Shown: one piece after another, positions 11,808-22,019 of the stretch
Numbering within the stretch: position 1 is the stretch's first letter
Layout: each line of letters begins with the position of its first letter
Assembly (NCBI RefSeq): GCF_022605725.1
Contig: NC_065552.1
Location: 32,561,879 to 32,625,878 of the forward strand
Source: Anthonomus grandis grandis
Lineage: Eukaryota; Arthropoda; Insecta; Coleoptera; Curculionidae
Direction: 5' to 3'
DNA length: 64,000 nt
The notes under the pieces: model-generated
Databases searched by the model: none
Told to the model about the DNA's origin: nothing
Seen by the model: the letters and a program-made list of their open reading frames with translations, nothing else
Program-made: the position numbers and the translations under genes

Positions 11808-12192
11808 TAACTTGGGTATATTATTAGGTATTTAATTTAAATTTGATTAAATTTTTATTGGAAATTGTGATATTTCTTATAATTTTATTTATTGTTTATT
11901 GGATAACAGACACTACACATACAGGTGTTAAGTCATCTAGGTGAGTCGCTGTTATTTATTAGTTTGGAATATTGTAAATTTGTCTGGGTATTAAATGTTT
12001 CATAGTAAATTTTTTGATTGGAATAAACACTTGGATGGCTTTAATTTTTTTTTCTTTTGTGTGTACATTAGATACTTAGATAATAAATAGGGTAGATACA
12101 GGGTTTCTGTACCTACTAAATTATAATTAATTATTATATATTTTTATAATTACAATGTAAATGTGTTCTGTTAATAAATAGATAAATAAGTA

Positions 12193-13800
12193 AAAGTTTT
12201 GTTATGAGCTCATGTCTTTGGCCTTACTTGTAACATAAGCAAATCTCATGTTATATTTTGTGTTATACAAATACAAAAAATTAAAATAAATTTTCTAAAT
12301 GTTATACACAGCATGTTTTATTTTATTTATCTAGGTAGTTAGTTTTTAAACTTTTTAACAATAAAAGTTAAAAACTCTTAGTATTCTTGTTATTATTATA
12401 TTGTTATATACAAAAATTAGGTTTTCTAGGCACCTAACTACAATAGTTATTCTATTTACTTGAAACATTATATTAGTTTACAATAAATTAATAAATAAAT
12501 AGTAAATTTTATATGATATTCTAAAGTGTACAGGTAGGGTGATGTTTTTTTTTTTAAGGTAAAACACCTGGAAATGTTCTAATAATGTAATCATACAAAG
12601 GTTGCGTGCAGCTGCTGGTACCCAGTTAATTCTCTAACACCATCGGATTCGAAAATGTTCAAGGATAAAATAAATATTTAAAAAAATAAATTGATGGTTT
12701 ATAGAAGACTTTAATAAAGCAATTTCTTTGTTTTTTAAACAGCTTGATAAAAAAAAACCGCCTACTTCTTCCATGTCGCAATCATTACAACTGCTTACGT
12801 TCTCGATTTTTAATAATTTAAACGGGATTTTTCGACTGATACTAATTATTAATATAACAATTTATAGCGTACCTGTGATTAGTTGGCTGTCGTGGAGGGT
12901 AGGACATGTTATTAGTCTGTATAGGCCCATGATCTAATCTCATGGAGCGTACTTCCATATCAAGAACATCTGAAACCACTTTTTTTCCTAATTTTTCACA
13001 TATCACTTGCCCAGTGCAATATTTACACAATCACAATTTCCGGATGGCTTGCGAAAGTCCAAAATTCAATTTATGAGTTAATAGGCAACAAATGTACTGC
13101 TAAATTTGTCCAAGGTCAATATAGGGTATATTTTTCGAGGAAAGTATGGGAAATATTTCTACGATTTCTCACTCAAACAAACGTGTTTTGCTTCAAAAAA
13201 AAACGAAAACGTGGTGAGTTATTAACCGTTATTCGGTTCGGGGACGTCGATAAACGTCGGGACACTATTCTATTCGATTATGTACATTAAAATCCATCGA
13301 AAAACAATTTTTTCACGTCACTAAACGGCCGGGAATGAATTTAAACGGAGAAAATACAAATACTAAATTGTGAAAAGCGCCATTTCGTCGACATCTTGGT
13401 AGAACTTCTATATGAAACGACGAAACAGGTCCGGATCGATCTATCCGCGTTTAACACAGGGGAGGCCGCTTGGTGTGAGAGAGACGAAGTTTTCGCAGCG
13501 CGCGTGAATGCTCTAGCTAAGACCCGCGCGCATCTTCTGTCTTTTTCTATTTGATCCAAACCAGTTCACTTCAGAACCTTTAAGACCTTTTTAACTTAAC
13601 ATTTATGAAGTCTTAAATATGAACATCCAAAAACAACTTCCATAAATAAAGAAAAAATGGAAAATTCTCAAAAATCACCAAGTATAACTTTAAAACGTAT
13701 GTCGTTGATTGGCTCGTGTCAGGAATCCATTAGTAGGTGTTTCCTTTTCATTCGTTTGGCTTCGAGGACCGGGTGCGAGAGAGACAGCCAGATAACTGTT
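12193..13800. other. Unassigned stretch, locally CpG-rich at 13200-13560
   Basis: An AT-rich part up to about 13000 is followed by a patch with many CpG (GGGACGTCGATAAACGTCGG near 13240; repeated CGCG at 13497-13530). It could be a promoter or the end of an old DNA transposon. I see no gene. Confidence 0.3.
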
Positions 13801-13962
13801 ATTTTAAGGCTACGGTTATAGTGCATGCGTGTTCTGACGAACTGGCGTTCGGCCGAAAACGTCAGAATTCTTGGTCAGAACAAAAGTGGTTAGTTTGTTT
13901 GCGTATTGTGACGAACTGATTTTAATTTTTACTGGTTTTGTTGCCGTCGCAAAATATCCGTG

Positions 13963-16179
13963 ATGGATGACGTGGACGATTATCTGTTTTTAGAAAGTCC
14001 TTTGTTAAAAATGTTGTTAATGAATGAAAGGACTATATGTATAAACGAAATGTTTGCTTCAAGGAATATTAATGGTGAATTTCACACCCTATTTGAAGAA
14101 CTTTTACGCCAACCAGAAAAATTTTTCGAATACTTTAGAATGTCAATACAAACTTTCAACTATATCCTAGAGGGGATCGAAGAAAGTATAACTAAGCAAT
14201 CAAACTTTCGAGAATGCATATCAGCTAGAGAAAGATTGGCCCTAACTTTGAGGTAAGTCTGTACTTAGTAATACTTACAAATACTTCCTTAGTTGATTGT
14301 CAAAGGAATAAAACTTCTTATTTCTTATCTACAAACCATATTTTTTAAATACAAAATAATACTGTTAATACATTTTGAAAAAGTTTATACGAAATCCTAT
14401 TACGGTCCAGGGTTATGTGAGGAAAAAAATGTTGCTAAGTCTGTGTAGGTATTAATATTGTCATGCTCTGCGGTTTCTACACTGCTAGGTCCAGAAGGGG
14501 TAGTCAGGAGGGAACATGAAGAAGTCGGCCTAGTGTTATGCATTGGCTCTGAAGATTTATTGTAATATGAATAGTGTGAAGATGGATAGGTGTTTCCACA
14601 GCTTTTTTGTTGTTGAAAATATTGCTCATCGCAAAATACTTGCTGCAGCTTATTTCTCACGATCATTTTCCTCTCTTCTGGCACATTTTTAAGGTATGGC
14701 AACAAGCTCATCAAAAAATGATAATCAGCATCTTCTTGGTCTACTTTCTTGGTAACCGGAGCGTTTTTCTTTTTAAATTCCTCCAACTTTTTCTGTTCAA
14801 TTTCCAGAAGCTTGGAAAAAGCACTTGACTTTGCAATTTTGGCACGTTTAGTCTGAGGAGTTATGTCGGGATTGTCGGGGGCTACACGCTGTGATTGTGA
14901 CCGAAAGTTTTTCTCTGTTTTGGAATTACTTGATGCAATTGCGCTCAACTGTGACTCATCATCCAAGTCATCTTCACTGCTATCATCGAATTCTCCAACA
15001 TCGTTTTCAAGCTCTCCGTCAGCCTCGGGTTCTGGAATACTACTTTGCATAATTCTAGGGGCGAATTGATCTTTCAGAAACAGCATAGCTGTATAATACG
15101 GCCATGTCGATTCTTTTCCTCTGCCCCCTTCTTGGCCCGATCGAGTTTCTGTGCATTTTTTAAATTCTTTGCGATAGGTGTCTCTTAGACCACGCCACTT
15201 ATTTTTGACAGTTTCTACTGAAATAAAAAAAAATTTAATAGAAGATGTTCACTTTAAAATTTTATTATTATCATATTATATTTTTTTTAGGTATCTATCT
15301 ACGGGGATGTCTTTTAGGGCACTCAGTTTTTCATATAGAATTTCCCATAGTGCAATACGATTAATTGTTTATGAAACATGTCTATCAATATGGAATAGCT
15401 TTCGGGAAAAACACATGCCTATGCCTACTACAGAACATTTAAAAGCTATAGCAAAAGACTTTTTCACAAAATGGAATTTTCCTAACTGCGTTGGCTGCAT
15501 TGACGGAAAACATATCAGAATTAAATGCCCACAAAATTCAGGATCGTTATATTATAATTACAAACAGTATTTTTCAATAGTGTTACAAGGAATATCGGAT
15601 GCCAGTTATAGATTTGTGACTGTAGATGTGGGAGCTTACGGAAAGCAAAGCGATGGAGGCATATTTTCGCTTTCGAACGTTTATAAACATTTAGAGCAAA
15701 ATACGTTTAATATCCCAGATAACGACTATATACCATCAACAAAAATTATGGCGCCCTTTGTACTATTAGGTGACGACGCTTATCCGTTGAAGTCGTATTT
15801 GTTAAAACCATATTCAAAACAGAATCTTTCCCGTGAAGAACGGATATTCAACTACAGATTGTCTAGAGCTCGGCGCTGTATTGAATGTGCGTTTGGGATA
15901 TTAGTTAGTAAATGGAGATTTTTAAAAACAGAACTTCAGATGTATCCTGAAAAAGTTGACATTCTAGTGAAAAGTGCAACCTTATTGCATAATGTAATTA
16001 TCGACATGGAAGGAGTCCCAGTACTGACACAAGAACAACATGGTCTCAATAAAAAGACATCTGTTTCAAGGCGATACAATCGCTACGGGGCAACAGCGGC
16101 TCAAGTAAGAGACATTTATAAAAATTACTTTTGGAGCCCAGCAGGGGCGGTGCAGTTTCAGTATAACATTTTTAATTAA
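13963..16179 (+). CDS. PIF/Harbinger transposase (two exons)
   Basis: Exons 13963-14252 and 15291-16179 join in phase (AG|G, an Arg codon) across a GTAAGT...TTTTTTTTAG intron and give 392 aa. Exon 1 opens MDDVDDYLFLESP and ends with the conserved ARERLALTLR block that precedes the catalytic domain. Exon 2 carries the DDE_4 (HARBI1-like) core: GCIDGKHIRIK (Asp 1), VTVDVGAYGKQSDGGIF (Asp 2), LLGDDAYPLKSYL and RRCIECAFGILVSKWR (catalytic Glu), then a C-terminal YNRYGATAAQVRD helix. It cuts TWA targets and, in known family members, needs a partner DNA-binding protein for nuclear entry or end binding. The partner here is the antisense MADF gene. The ATG at 13963 was chosen because it starts the conserved N-terminus. 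No defect was seen. Confidence 0.95.
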
Positions 16180-16402
16180 TAATTAAACCTAAATTCCTAA
16201 ACTCATTTCTAATTTAATGTAAGTACTATGGAATATATGTAATATTAATGTACCTAATGTAATACTTACGACTTGTATTCATTTCCTGTGCAATCTTTTC
16301 CCATTTTTGTCGAGATTGATCTCTATTATGGTAACTTTTGTCCTTCATGTCCCATAAACTTTTGTTTTCAAGAACTAAACTAATTAATTTATCCACGTCC
16401 AT
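14400..16402 (-). CDS. MADF/BESS-type DNA-binding accessory protein of the Harbinger (two exons)
   Basis: Exon 1 (16402-16270) and exon 2 (15217-14400) join at GTAAGT...TTTCAG to give 316 aa in a consistent phase. Exon 1 plus the start of exon 2 form a MADF (Myb/SANT-like) fold: MDVDKLISLVLENKSLWD, SRQKWEKIAQEMNTS, ETVKNKWRGLRDTYRKEFKK and WPYYTAMLFLKDQF. An acidic linker (DDSSEDDLDDES) and basic KRAKIAK follow, then a BESS-like C-terminal helix (DADYHFLMSLLPYLKNVPEE). In known Harbingers the second protein is Myb-like, binds the ends and brings the transposase to the nucleus; that role is inferred here. Exon 2 lies wholly inside the transposase intron, and transposase exon 2 lies wholly inside this gene's intron. 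An upstream in-frame start at 16447 is possible. Confidence 0.92.
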
Positions 16403-16621
16403 ACTTTTACAATTCAAATTCGCATTTACATTCGTCCGAAAAAACAAAATTATTTGAAAGATCTATTCTTCTGACGAATTCGTGCGGGTTCGGCCGAACA
16501 ATTCGCTCCTAACGTAACCACTATAGTTTGCTGCTGTTTATTTGTTTGTTCGCGCGTGTTCTGACGAGTTCGTCCGAACGCCAGTTCGTCAGAACACGCA
16601 TGCACTATAACCGTAGCCTAA

Positions 16622-17255
16622 AGGGGATAGACCCGAAGCTGGGTCGTTCGAAAACGCTGTGCTTGAAATTACATTTTTGGTTCTTTTTGCTCGTTTTTCC
16701 GCTTTATTTGTGAAAAAATATCCTGTAGGAAGAAGGGCCTTTGCTTGGACATAGTTTTCTTAGGGTCCCATAACGACGCTACGAAAATAATTGATAAGGT
16801 TTCTAGAATGGTGCTTTAATCTGTTCAACCGAGCGGTTCAATGACATTATAAAATAAAAATTAGTAGTGGGTAGAGAATTATTTTTTTTACTATAAGCAC
16901 AAGCAAAATATTGACATTTTCTAATTTTCATTTATATCTTTATAGGATTGATTGTTACAAAAATGTGGAAGTGCGTAAGGAGTAGGGATATTCAGAATAT
17001 GAACTGAAAATTGTCGAAAACAATAGAGTTGAGTCGGCAACACTGCCAAGGCCAGGGTAGCATATAGCGTGGCCATGCAGTGGTTTTAATGTGTGTGGGG
17101 TAAGGTCAATAATTTTTTTTTCTTTATTCATGCCAAAAGCTACAACCTCTTACACGAGAAAAAATATAGAAAAAAGTATCACAATTAAAATTACAATATT
17201 GAGTTTAACAGTTTACAATACGGTTATTTTACTACTATTAGAAAATTTCTCTATA
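16622..17255. other. No feature recognised
   Basis: No motif-bearing frame, tandem repeat or paired inverted repeat was found in this interval. Confidence 0.3.
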
Positions 17256-17724
17256 CCTAGGCCACGTATTTAATAAATATACCTGGACTGCCAATTCAAT
17301 GAAAAGTAAATGACCACTACTAGAGGACACAATCCGCCATTTTGCGTGATTGTGTCCTTTCCATGTTGGTCACTCTGACAAATTGCAGTCGTGCCAATTG
17401 TAAGGAAACAAAACAATTAAAGTTTTCGAGAGGTTATGTTTTACAAAATAGAAATTTACTTTAGAATTTCGTTAAAATTTATGAAAGAAACTAATCCTCA
17501 CCTAAAATGAGACAAAGTTTCAATTAACTTGGGATAGATGCATGCACTTTACTTGTATTTACTTAACAAATTCAGTTAAAAACACTTTTATTTTCTTTCT
17601 ATTTTTACTGTTACGGCTTTTACTTTCCTTTTGTGTACAGTGTTTGCACATTAATAGGTACAACTAGGTATCTATAAAAAACAAAATATAGATGATTTTA
17701 TGAGGCTTTGTAATTAGCAACGTG

Positions 17725-20147
17725 TATACAAACGGTGTTCGAAAAATAGACGAAAATATTTAAATGGGCGATTCCTTCTAAAAAAATATGAGAAAAAGTT
17801 TCCATAAACATGGGTCCGGAAATGCACAGTTTTCAAGATACAGGGTGATAATTTTTTTAAAAAATATTATTTTATTTATTTATTTATTTATTTAATAGAC
17901 GGGATCAACTCCATTACAAGAAAAAATATTACAAAGTTCAATAGTTACACCTAACCATAACTTAAAATAGCGAAAATACAAATATGTTTTTACAGGCAAA
18001 CCAACATAAAATCAACAGAAGAGTTTACACAATCTCTCTAATTTGATTCCTAAAACTAGACAAGCCAATGCCCACAACTTCAATATCCTCATAGTTGATA
18101 ATATTTAAGGTTCTTTCGATAGGGGCGTGAGTGGCATAGTTGCTACTGTGAAAAGGCAAAGCAAATAGTCGGTTTCGTCTCAAGAGTCTTGAGGGGACAT
18201 TGAAGCTAATTCTACCGAGAAGGTCGGGGCATACAATCAGACCATTAAGAAGCTTAAATACAAAGGTTAAATCACCACGAATACGTCTTTCTCTCAATGT
18301 TGTCATAGCCAGCACTTCACTTTTGTCATAGCGTGCATACCGAATCATCATAAACATGATCGTTCGGTATTTCCAAATTTAATTTAAATAGACAAAATCT
18401 TAAAAACTTATTCTGAATCCTTTTAAGGGCCAGACAGCTGTTCATGTAATAGGGGGGCCATATCATTGAGCCATACTCCAATAAAGAAACCACCAAAGAC
18501 ATGTACACTCTCTTACAGGTCTCGAGTGATAGCTCTCTACAGTTACATAGAACAAAACCCAGAATCCTGGAGGACCTAACCACTATATTATTTCTGTGTA
18601 TATTAAAATTTAAATGATCGTCAAAATAAATGCCAAGATCCTTGATTGTATCAGAATACTGAACAGGGCTTCCCTCTATATTGTATGATGTTACAACTTT
18701 TTTACTTCTTTTGTGAAAACTAATATAATTACATTTCTTTATGTTTAAGAATAAGATATTGTTGACACACCAATCATTTAGCCTATTCAGGTCATTCTGT
18801 AACAAAATTTGGTCTTTGGGAGTCTGGATTACTCTATAAAATTTCAGGTCATCTGCAAACAATAAAAAGGCACTATTTTCATAACATGTAGCTATATCAT
18901 TAATGAAAATGTTAAAGAGCAATGGTGAGCAGTGTCCACCCTGAGGTACACCAGAACATACATTGATATTGCTGGATCTAGCACTACACAATCTAACCTG
19001 CTGAGTCCGGCCTGACAAGAAGCTTGTGAACCAGGCAACTATATGAATGGAGAAACCAAACACTCTAGGTTTCTCCTGCAAGATTCTGTGATCGACTCTA
19101 TCAAAAGCCTTGGAGAAGTCTGTATAAATCACATCCATCTGACATCCCCTCTCCAAGGCATCCAACAGATCCTGCTGATAGATCAACAAGTTAGTGATCG
19201 TAGATCTGCCCGAACTAAACCCATGCTGCTGATTGAGCAACAGCTCCTTGCAATAGAAATAAATTTGGTCGCAGATAAGACTGTCCAACAGTTTTGGAAT
19301 GGCCGACTGGATGCAAACGCCCCTATAATTGCCTATTTGGTCATTATTATCTGATTTAAATATTGGTACCACAAAACTATGCTTCCATAATGACGGAAAG
19401 AGTGCTGAGCCAAGGGATTTCTGAAAAAGGAAGAATAGAGGGCGAGAAACAGTACAGACACATTTTTGTAAAAAATAGTTTGGTATCCAATCAGGACCTG
19501 AACTAACTTTGGCCTTTAATTTTAAAATTTTATTATTAATATATATTTTTTTTATATTTATTTTTTATTTTCTTATTAATATTAAAAAAAATATTTACTT
19601 GATTCTTTTGAAATTTAACAGTATTACTTGTTGTATTAAGAGGCTAATTTAGCTCTAATTAGATTAAAATTATAAGGTCCAGTGGCGTCCCGGAGAACAT
19701 CTTAGCAAATATTATTGGCAAAAAAATGTACGCCACTCCCTTTTTTTCAACTTTAATATTTGTTGTTTGATTAAGCATTTAAAAATACAACTTTTTCGCC
19801 TCTGGTATTTTTTTCGTATCTCACTGTGTTTTCGACAAAAAAACTAAATACCGTTTTATTGCATGCCACTGGGCAAAATTGGGATATTAATTTTTGGTAA
19901 AAAAATCACAGGTGCCTTGGAAGACAAAAAATCATTTCTGCATGGAGGTTTGACATTGAGAAGTGTCAGTTCTCCTAGAAAAATAATTAATATTAATAAA
20001 AAATTAATATTTAAAAAAAAATGTATCACCCTGTATCTTGAAAACTGTGCATTTCCGGACCCATGTTTATAAAAACTTTTTCTCATATTTTTTTACAAGG
20101 AATCACCTATTAAAATATCTCCGTCTATTTTTCGAACACCCTGTATA
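17725..20147. mobile_element. Nested inverted-repeat element B (ACAGGGTGTTCG type)
   Basis: Arms at 17725-17870 and about 19985-20147 are inverted copies. Both contain GTGTTCGAAAAATAGACG, ATATGAGAAAAAGTTT, CATGGGTCCGGAAATGCACA and TTTTCAAGATACAGGGTGAT. The right end reads TACAGGGTGTTCG on the minus strand; the left end has AAACGG in place of AGGG. A LINE is inserted between the arms near the left one (17865-19535). No transposase was seen, so it is probably non-autonomous. The ACAGGGTG motif occurs at both edges of the arm. Confidence 0.65.
17865..19535 (-). mobile_element. 5'-truncated LINE with nearly complete RT domain
   Basis: The minus strand starts in the RT fingers at about 19535 (KVSSGPDWIPNYFLQ, then SFVVPIFKSD), and the frame 19372-18326 carries NYRGVCIQS, QHGFSSGRSTITNLL, YTDFSKAFDRVDH (Asp 1), CSGVPQGGHCSPLLFN, LLFADDLKFY (Asp 2 and 3), CNYISFHKRSK and LGIYFDDHLNFNIH. 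A frameshift near 18340 leads into the C-terminus 18357-18025 (RERRIRGDLTFVFKLLNG), which ends in a Gln-Ile-Arg helix. The 3' end is an (AAAT)n tail, seen as TTTATTTATTTATTTA at 17873-17895. The endonuclease is missing. All RT catalytic residues remain. Confidence 0.88.
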
Positions 20148-20169
20148 GTAAAAATAAACAGCTCTATAT

Positions 20170-21056
20170 CATGGGCGTACAAAGGAAACCCTGTAAGTCC
20201 ACTTTTTTCAAAAAATCGTTTTTTTGCATAGCCAAGTCCATTTAAATATAACCTATCATACTAAATACCCGTTAAGTCCAATATAGTTCAAATAGAAGAG
20301 ATACGTCTAGCTTCCATGTTATTAAGTCTGGAGAGACTAAATATTATTCAGGAAAAATCCATTAAGTGCACTTAATTGATTTATAAATTATTTGACACTC
20401 AGAAAAAATCCATTAACTCCAATAATAAGTTTGCGGTATTCGAAATTGCATCCTGATATTATCGAATATAAATACGAACATAGCAGCGATTATAAGGTTA
20501 TTAGAGTTTGGGGAAAAGGTAGACCACCAGCAATTCAAAAAAATTAGAGAAACTATATAAAGGCCCTTTATCGATAAGTACAAAGAAAAAAAAGATCTTT
20601 TGAAATTATGCAAAAGTGGTGCTATTCCTTCGGAATTCCATGGGTGGTACCAGTCTCTTTTTACTGCAAAAAATATTGAAGAAGCCAGTATTGGAATTTC
20701 CGATGAAGAAACTGATTCCGATTCCGACAATGAGCCTCTTTCTCATTATCTTGTTTAGAAAAACTATTACAGTTTATGAAGAAAAATCTGATAAGTCTCA
20801 AAAAATGTGATTAGTTTGTCAGCATAAACCCATTAAGTGCAACTATTATTTAAAAATGCTAATAAACAATTTGTTCTAAAAAATAATGTATTTTAATTTA
20901 ACCTAAACTAACTCTAAACAGATGTTAGTACCCAAAAAATGCATTTAGCAAACATAAAAAATAAAATTGGATTTTACATAAAACTTGAAAGTTTAAAATC
21001 GCTTTTTTTCACATTTTTAGTTTTAGGACTTACAGGGTTTTCCTTGTACGCCCACG
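20170..21056. mobile_element. Non-autonomous DNA transposon C with GGGCGTACAA ends
   Basis: Inverted ends: CATGGGCGTACAAAGGAAAC at the left and, read on the minus strand, CGTGGGCGTACAAGGAAAAC at the right. Both go on as CCTGTAAGTCC and later an AAATCG(T/C)TTTTTT block. ATAT flanks both ends, so a 2-4 bp AT-rich duplication is possible. The 887-bp interior repeatedly shows CCATTAAG(T/C)(G/C)CA-like motifs. Residual coding at 20563-20758 is listed separately. I cannot assign a superfamily. Confidence 0.75.
20563..20758 (+). pseudogene. C-terminal remnant of an unidentified transposon protein
   Basis: About 64 codons are open before a TAG at 20756: a basic helix (DKYKEKKDLLKLCKSG), AIPSEFHGWYQSL, then an acidic tail (SDEETDSDSDNEP). 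An LL.LC.SGAIP..FH.(F/W)Y..L block before an acidic terminus looks like the C-terminus of a transposase seen in insect genomes, but I cannot name the family. The upstream part has stops. It lies inside element C and probably records its autonomous parent. Confidence 0.4.
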
Positions 21057-21464
21057 ATATATAATTCTATCATAAACAACACAGACAGACAATTTACAAT
21101 AGTGCACTTTTGAGAAACAATGAACCAAATATTTTTAAATGATGGTGATACATTTTTCACGTATTAAATAAGGAGGAAGTTACATCGCTTCTTGCAGACG
21201 ATATACCCAAGCGTCCTTTGCAAATCGCCAAAAACTAGGAAATCCGCTATACTCACAATTGAGAATGTTCCTGACAGGTCACACGTCAAACGTCAGCGTT
21301 GTCAACTTCATAACCGTTATTTAATATATTTTTTCTTGGCAACACTAAAAACGTTCAGAGTGACCAACATTAAAAGGACACAACCACTATAAAAATGGCG
21401 TCCACCAGGCAGTGGTCATTTGCTAATGCAGTCCAGCTATATTTATTAACTTCGTGACCTAGGC

Positions 21465-22000
21465 CCTTTCTAGTGTCTTTATAGAACAGAAAACTCAAAA
21501 TAATCATCCATCATTCCCAAAGAGACTTAAGTATATGAATAAAGGGGAGGAGAAAGTAAACTCAAAGTCCAAGTCTCATAATCAAGCGTCTATTTAAGGG
21601 AACAGAAAACTGCCTTCGCTGCTTTAAAAAAAGTGTTTTTTTTCTGGTTTTTTTTCCTAAGCTTACAGGACCCGGGAGTGAATAAGGGTGCTGTGTGGGA
21701 TAAATTAACTATAAAATAGGGCGAAGCAGCATCTGTACTACATACCTGAATACAAAAAGCAACTACAGCGTGTTTTTGAACAAAATAAAGGTTAAAAACC
21801 ACTAAAAAAAAAAACAAAATCATCTGCATATTTTTTCAAACCATCCAATGCAAAAACTCCACAACAAGTGAAACTGGTTTTCTGCTTATTCACTGGCCTA
21901 GGGCTATGTTGCCATATTGACATACAAATAAGCAAAATACTGTAAACTATTTTTATATGGCAAAAAGGGTTGAGGCTATCCAGGTTAAATTTGTTTAAAT
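21465..22000. other. No feature recognised
   Basis: The sequence is AT-rich, with a T-run at 21637-21656. No coding or repeat structure was found. Confidence 0.3.
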
Positions 22001-22019
22001 TTTGAAATATACTTACGAG

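Larger units (their letters stand above)
9863..12192 (+). mobile_element. LINE C-terminus and 3' UTR, interrupted by a Tc1 element
   Basis: From 9876 to 10154 the plus strand encodes a typical LINE C-terminus: HKYETRNKANNF, then FVNNFAPKINNLIPLEI and a final Lys-rich helix. After about 100 bp of 3' UTR the sequence is broken by the Tc1 element (10259-11807) and seems to resume until an AATAAATAGATAAATAAG tail at about 12172-12192. Only the last ~100 codons of RT remain. Extending the element past the Tc1 copy is inferred from the tail, not from coding matches. Confidence 0.5.
13808..16618. mobile_element. Intact PIF/Harbinger transposon, 2811 bp
   Basis: Terminal inverted repeats begin GGCTACGGTTATAGTGCATG at both ends, identical over about 45 bp and similar for some 15 more. 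They are flanked by the 3-bp duplication TAA (13805-13807 and 16619-16621), the TWA target of this superfamily. Inside are a complete spliced DDE transposase on the plus strand and a complete spliced MADF-type protein on the minus strand. The two genes are interlocked: each has one exon inside the other's intron. Identical TIR cores, intact duplication and open frames point to recent, possibly present, activity. Each TIR carries TTCTGACG...CGTCAGAA, so each end can fold into a hairpin. Confidence 0.96.
17256..21463. mobile_element. Outer inverted-repeat element A holding nested insertions
   Basis: The left arm 17256-17410 and right arm about 21325-21463 are inverted copies of each other with several substitutions and indels. 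Shared landmarks in order are CCTAGG, TTAATAAATATA, CTGGACTGC, AAATGACCACT, CGCCATTTT, TTGTGTCCTTT and TGTTGGTCACTCTGA. The arms enclose element B and element C, so this was probably a shorter foldback or MITE-like element that swelled by insertions. No transposase belonging to it was recognised and I cannot name a superfamily. No clear target duplication was seen. Confidence 0.6.

Noticed and set aside
13341..13559. Minus-strand frame in the CpG-rich patch
   Set aside because: Arg/Ser/Ala composition follows from CpG-rich DNA; no motif found.
14607..15069. Plus-strand frames opposite the MADF exon 2 (for example the Ser-rich frame 14863-15069)
   Set aside because: Shadows of the acidic, Ser-rich coding sequence on the minus strand.
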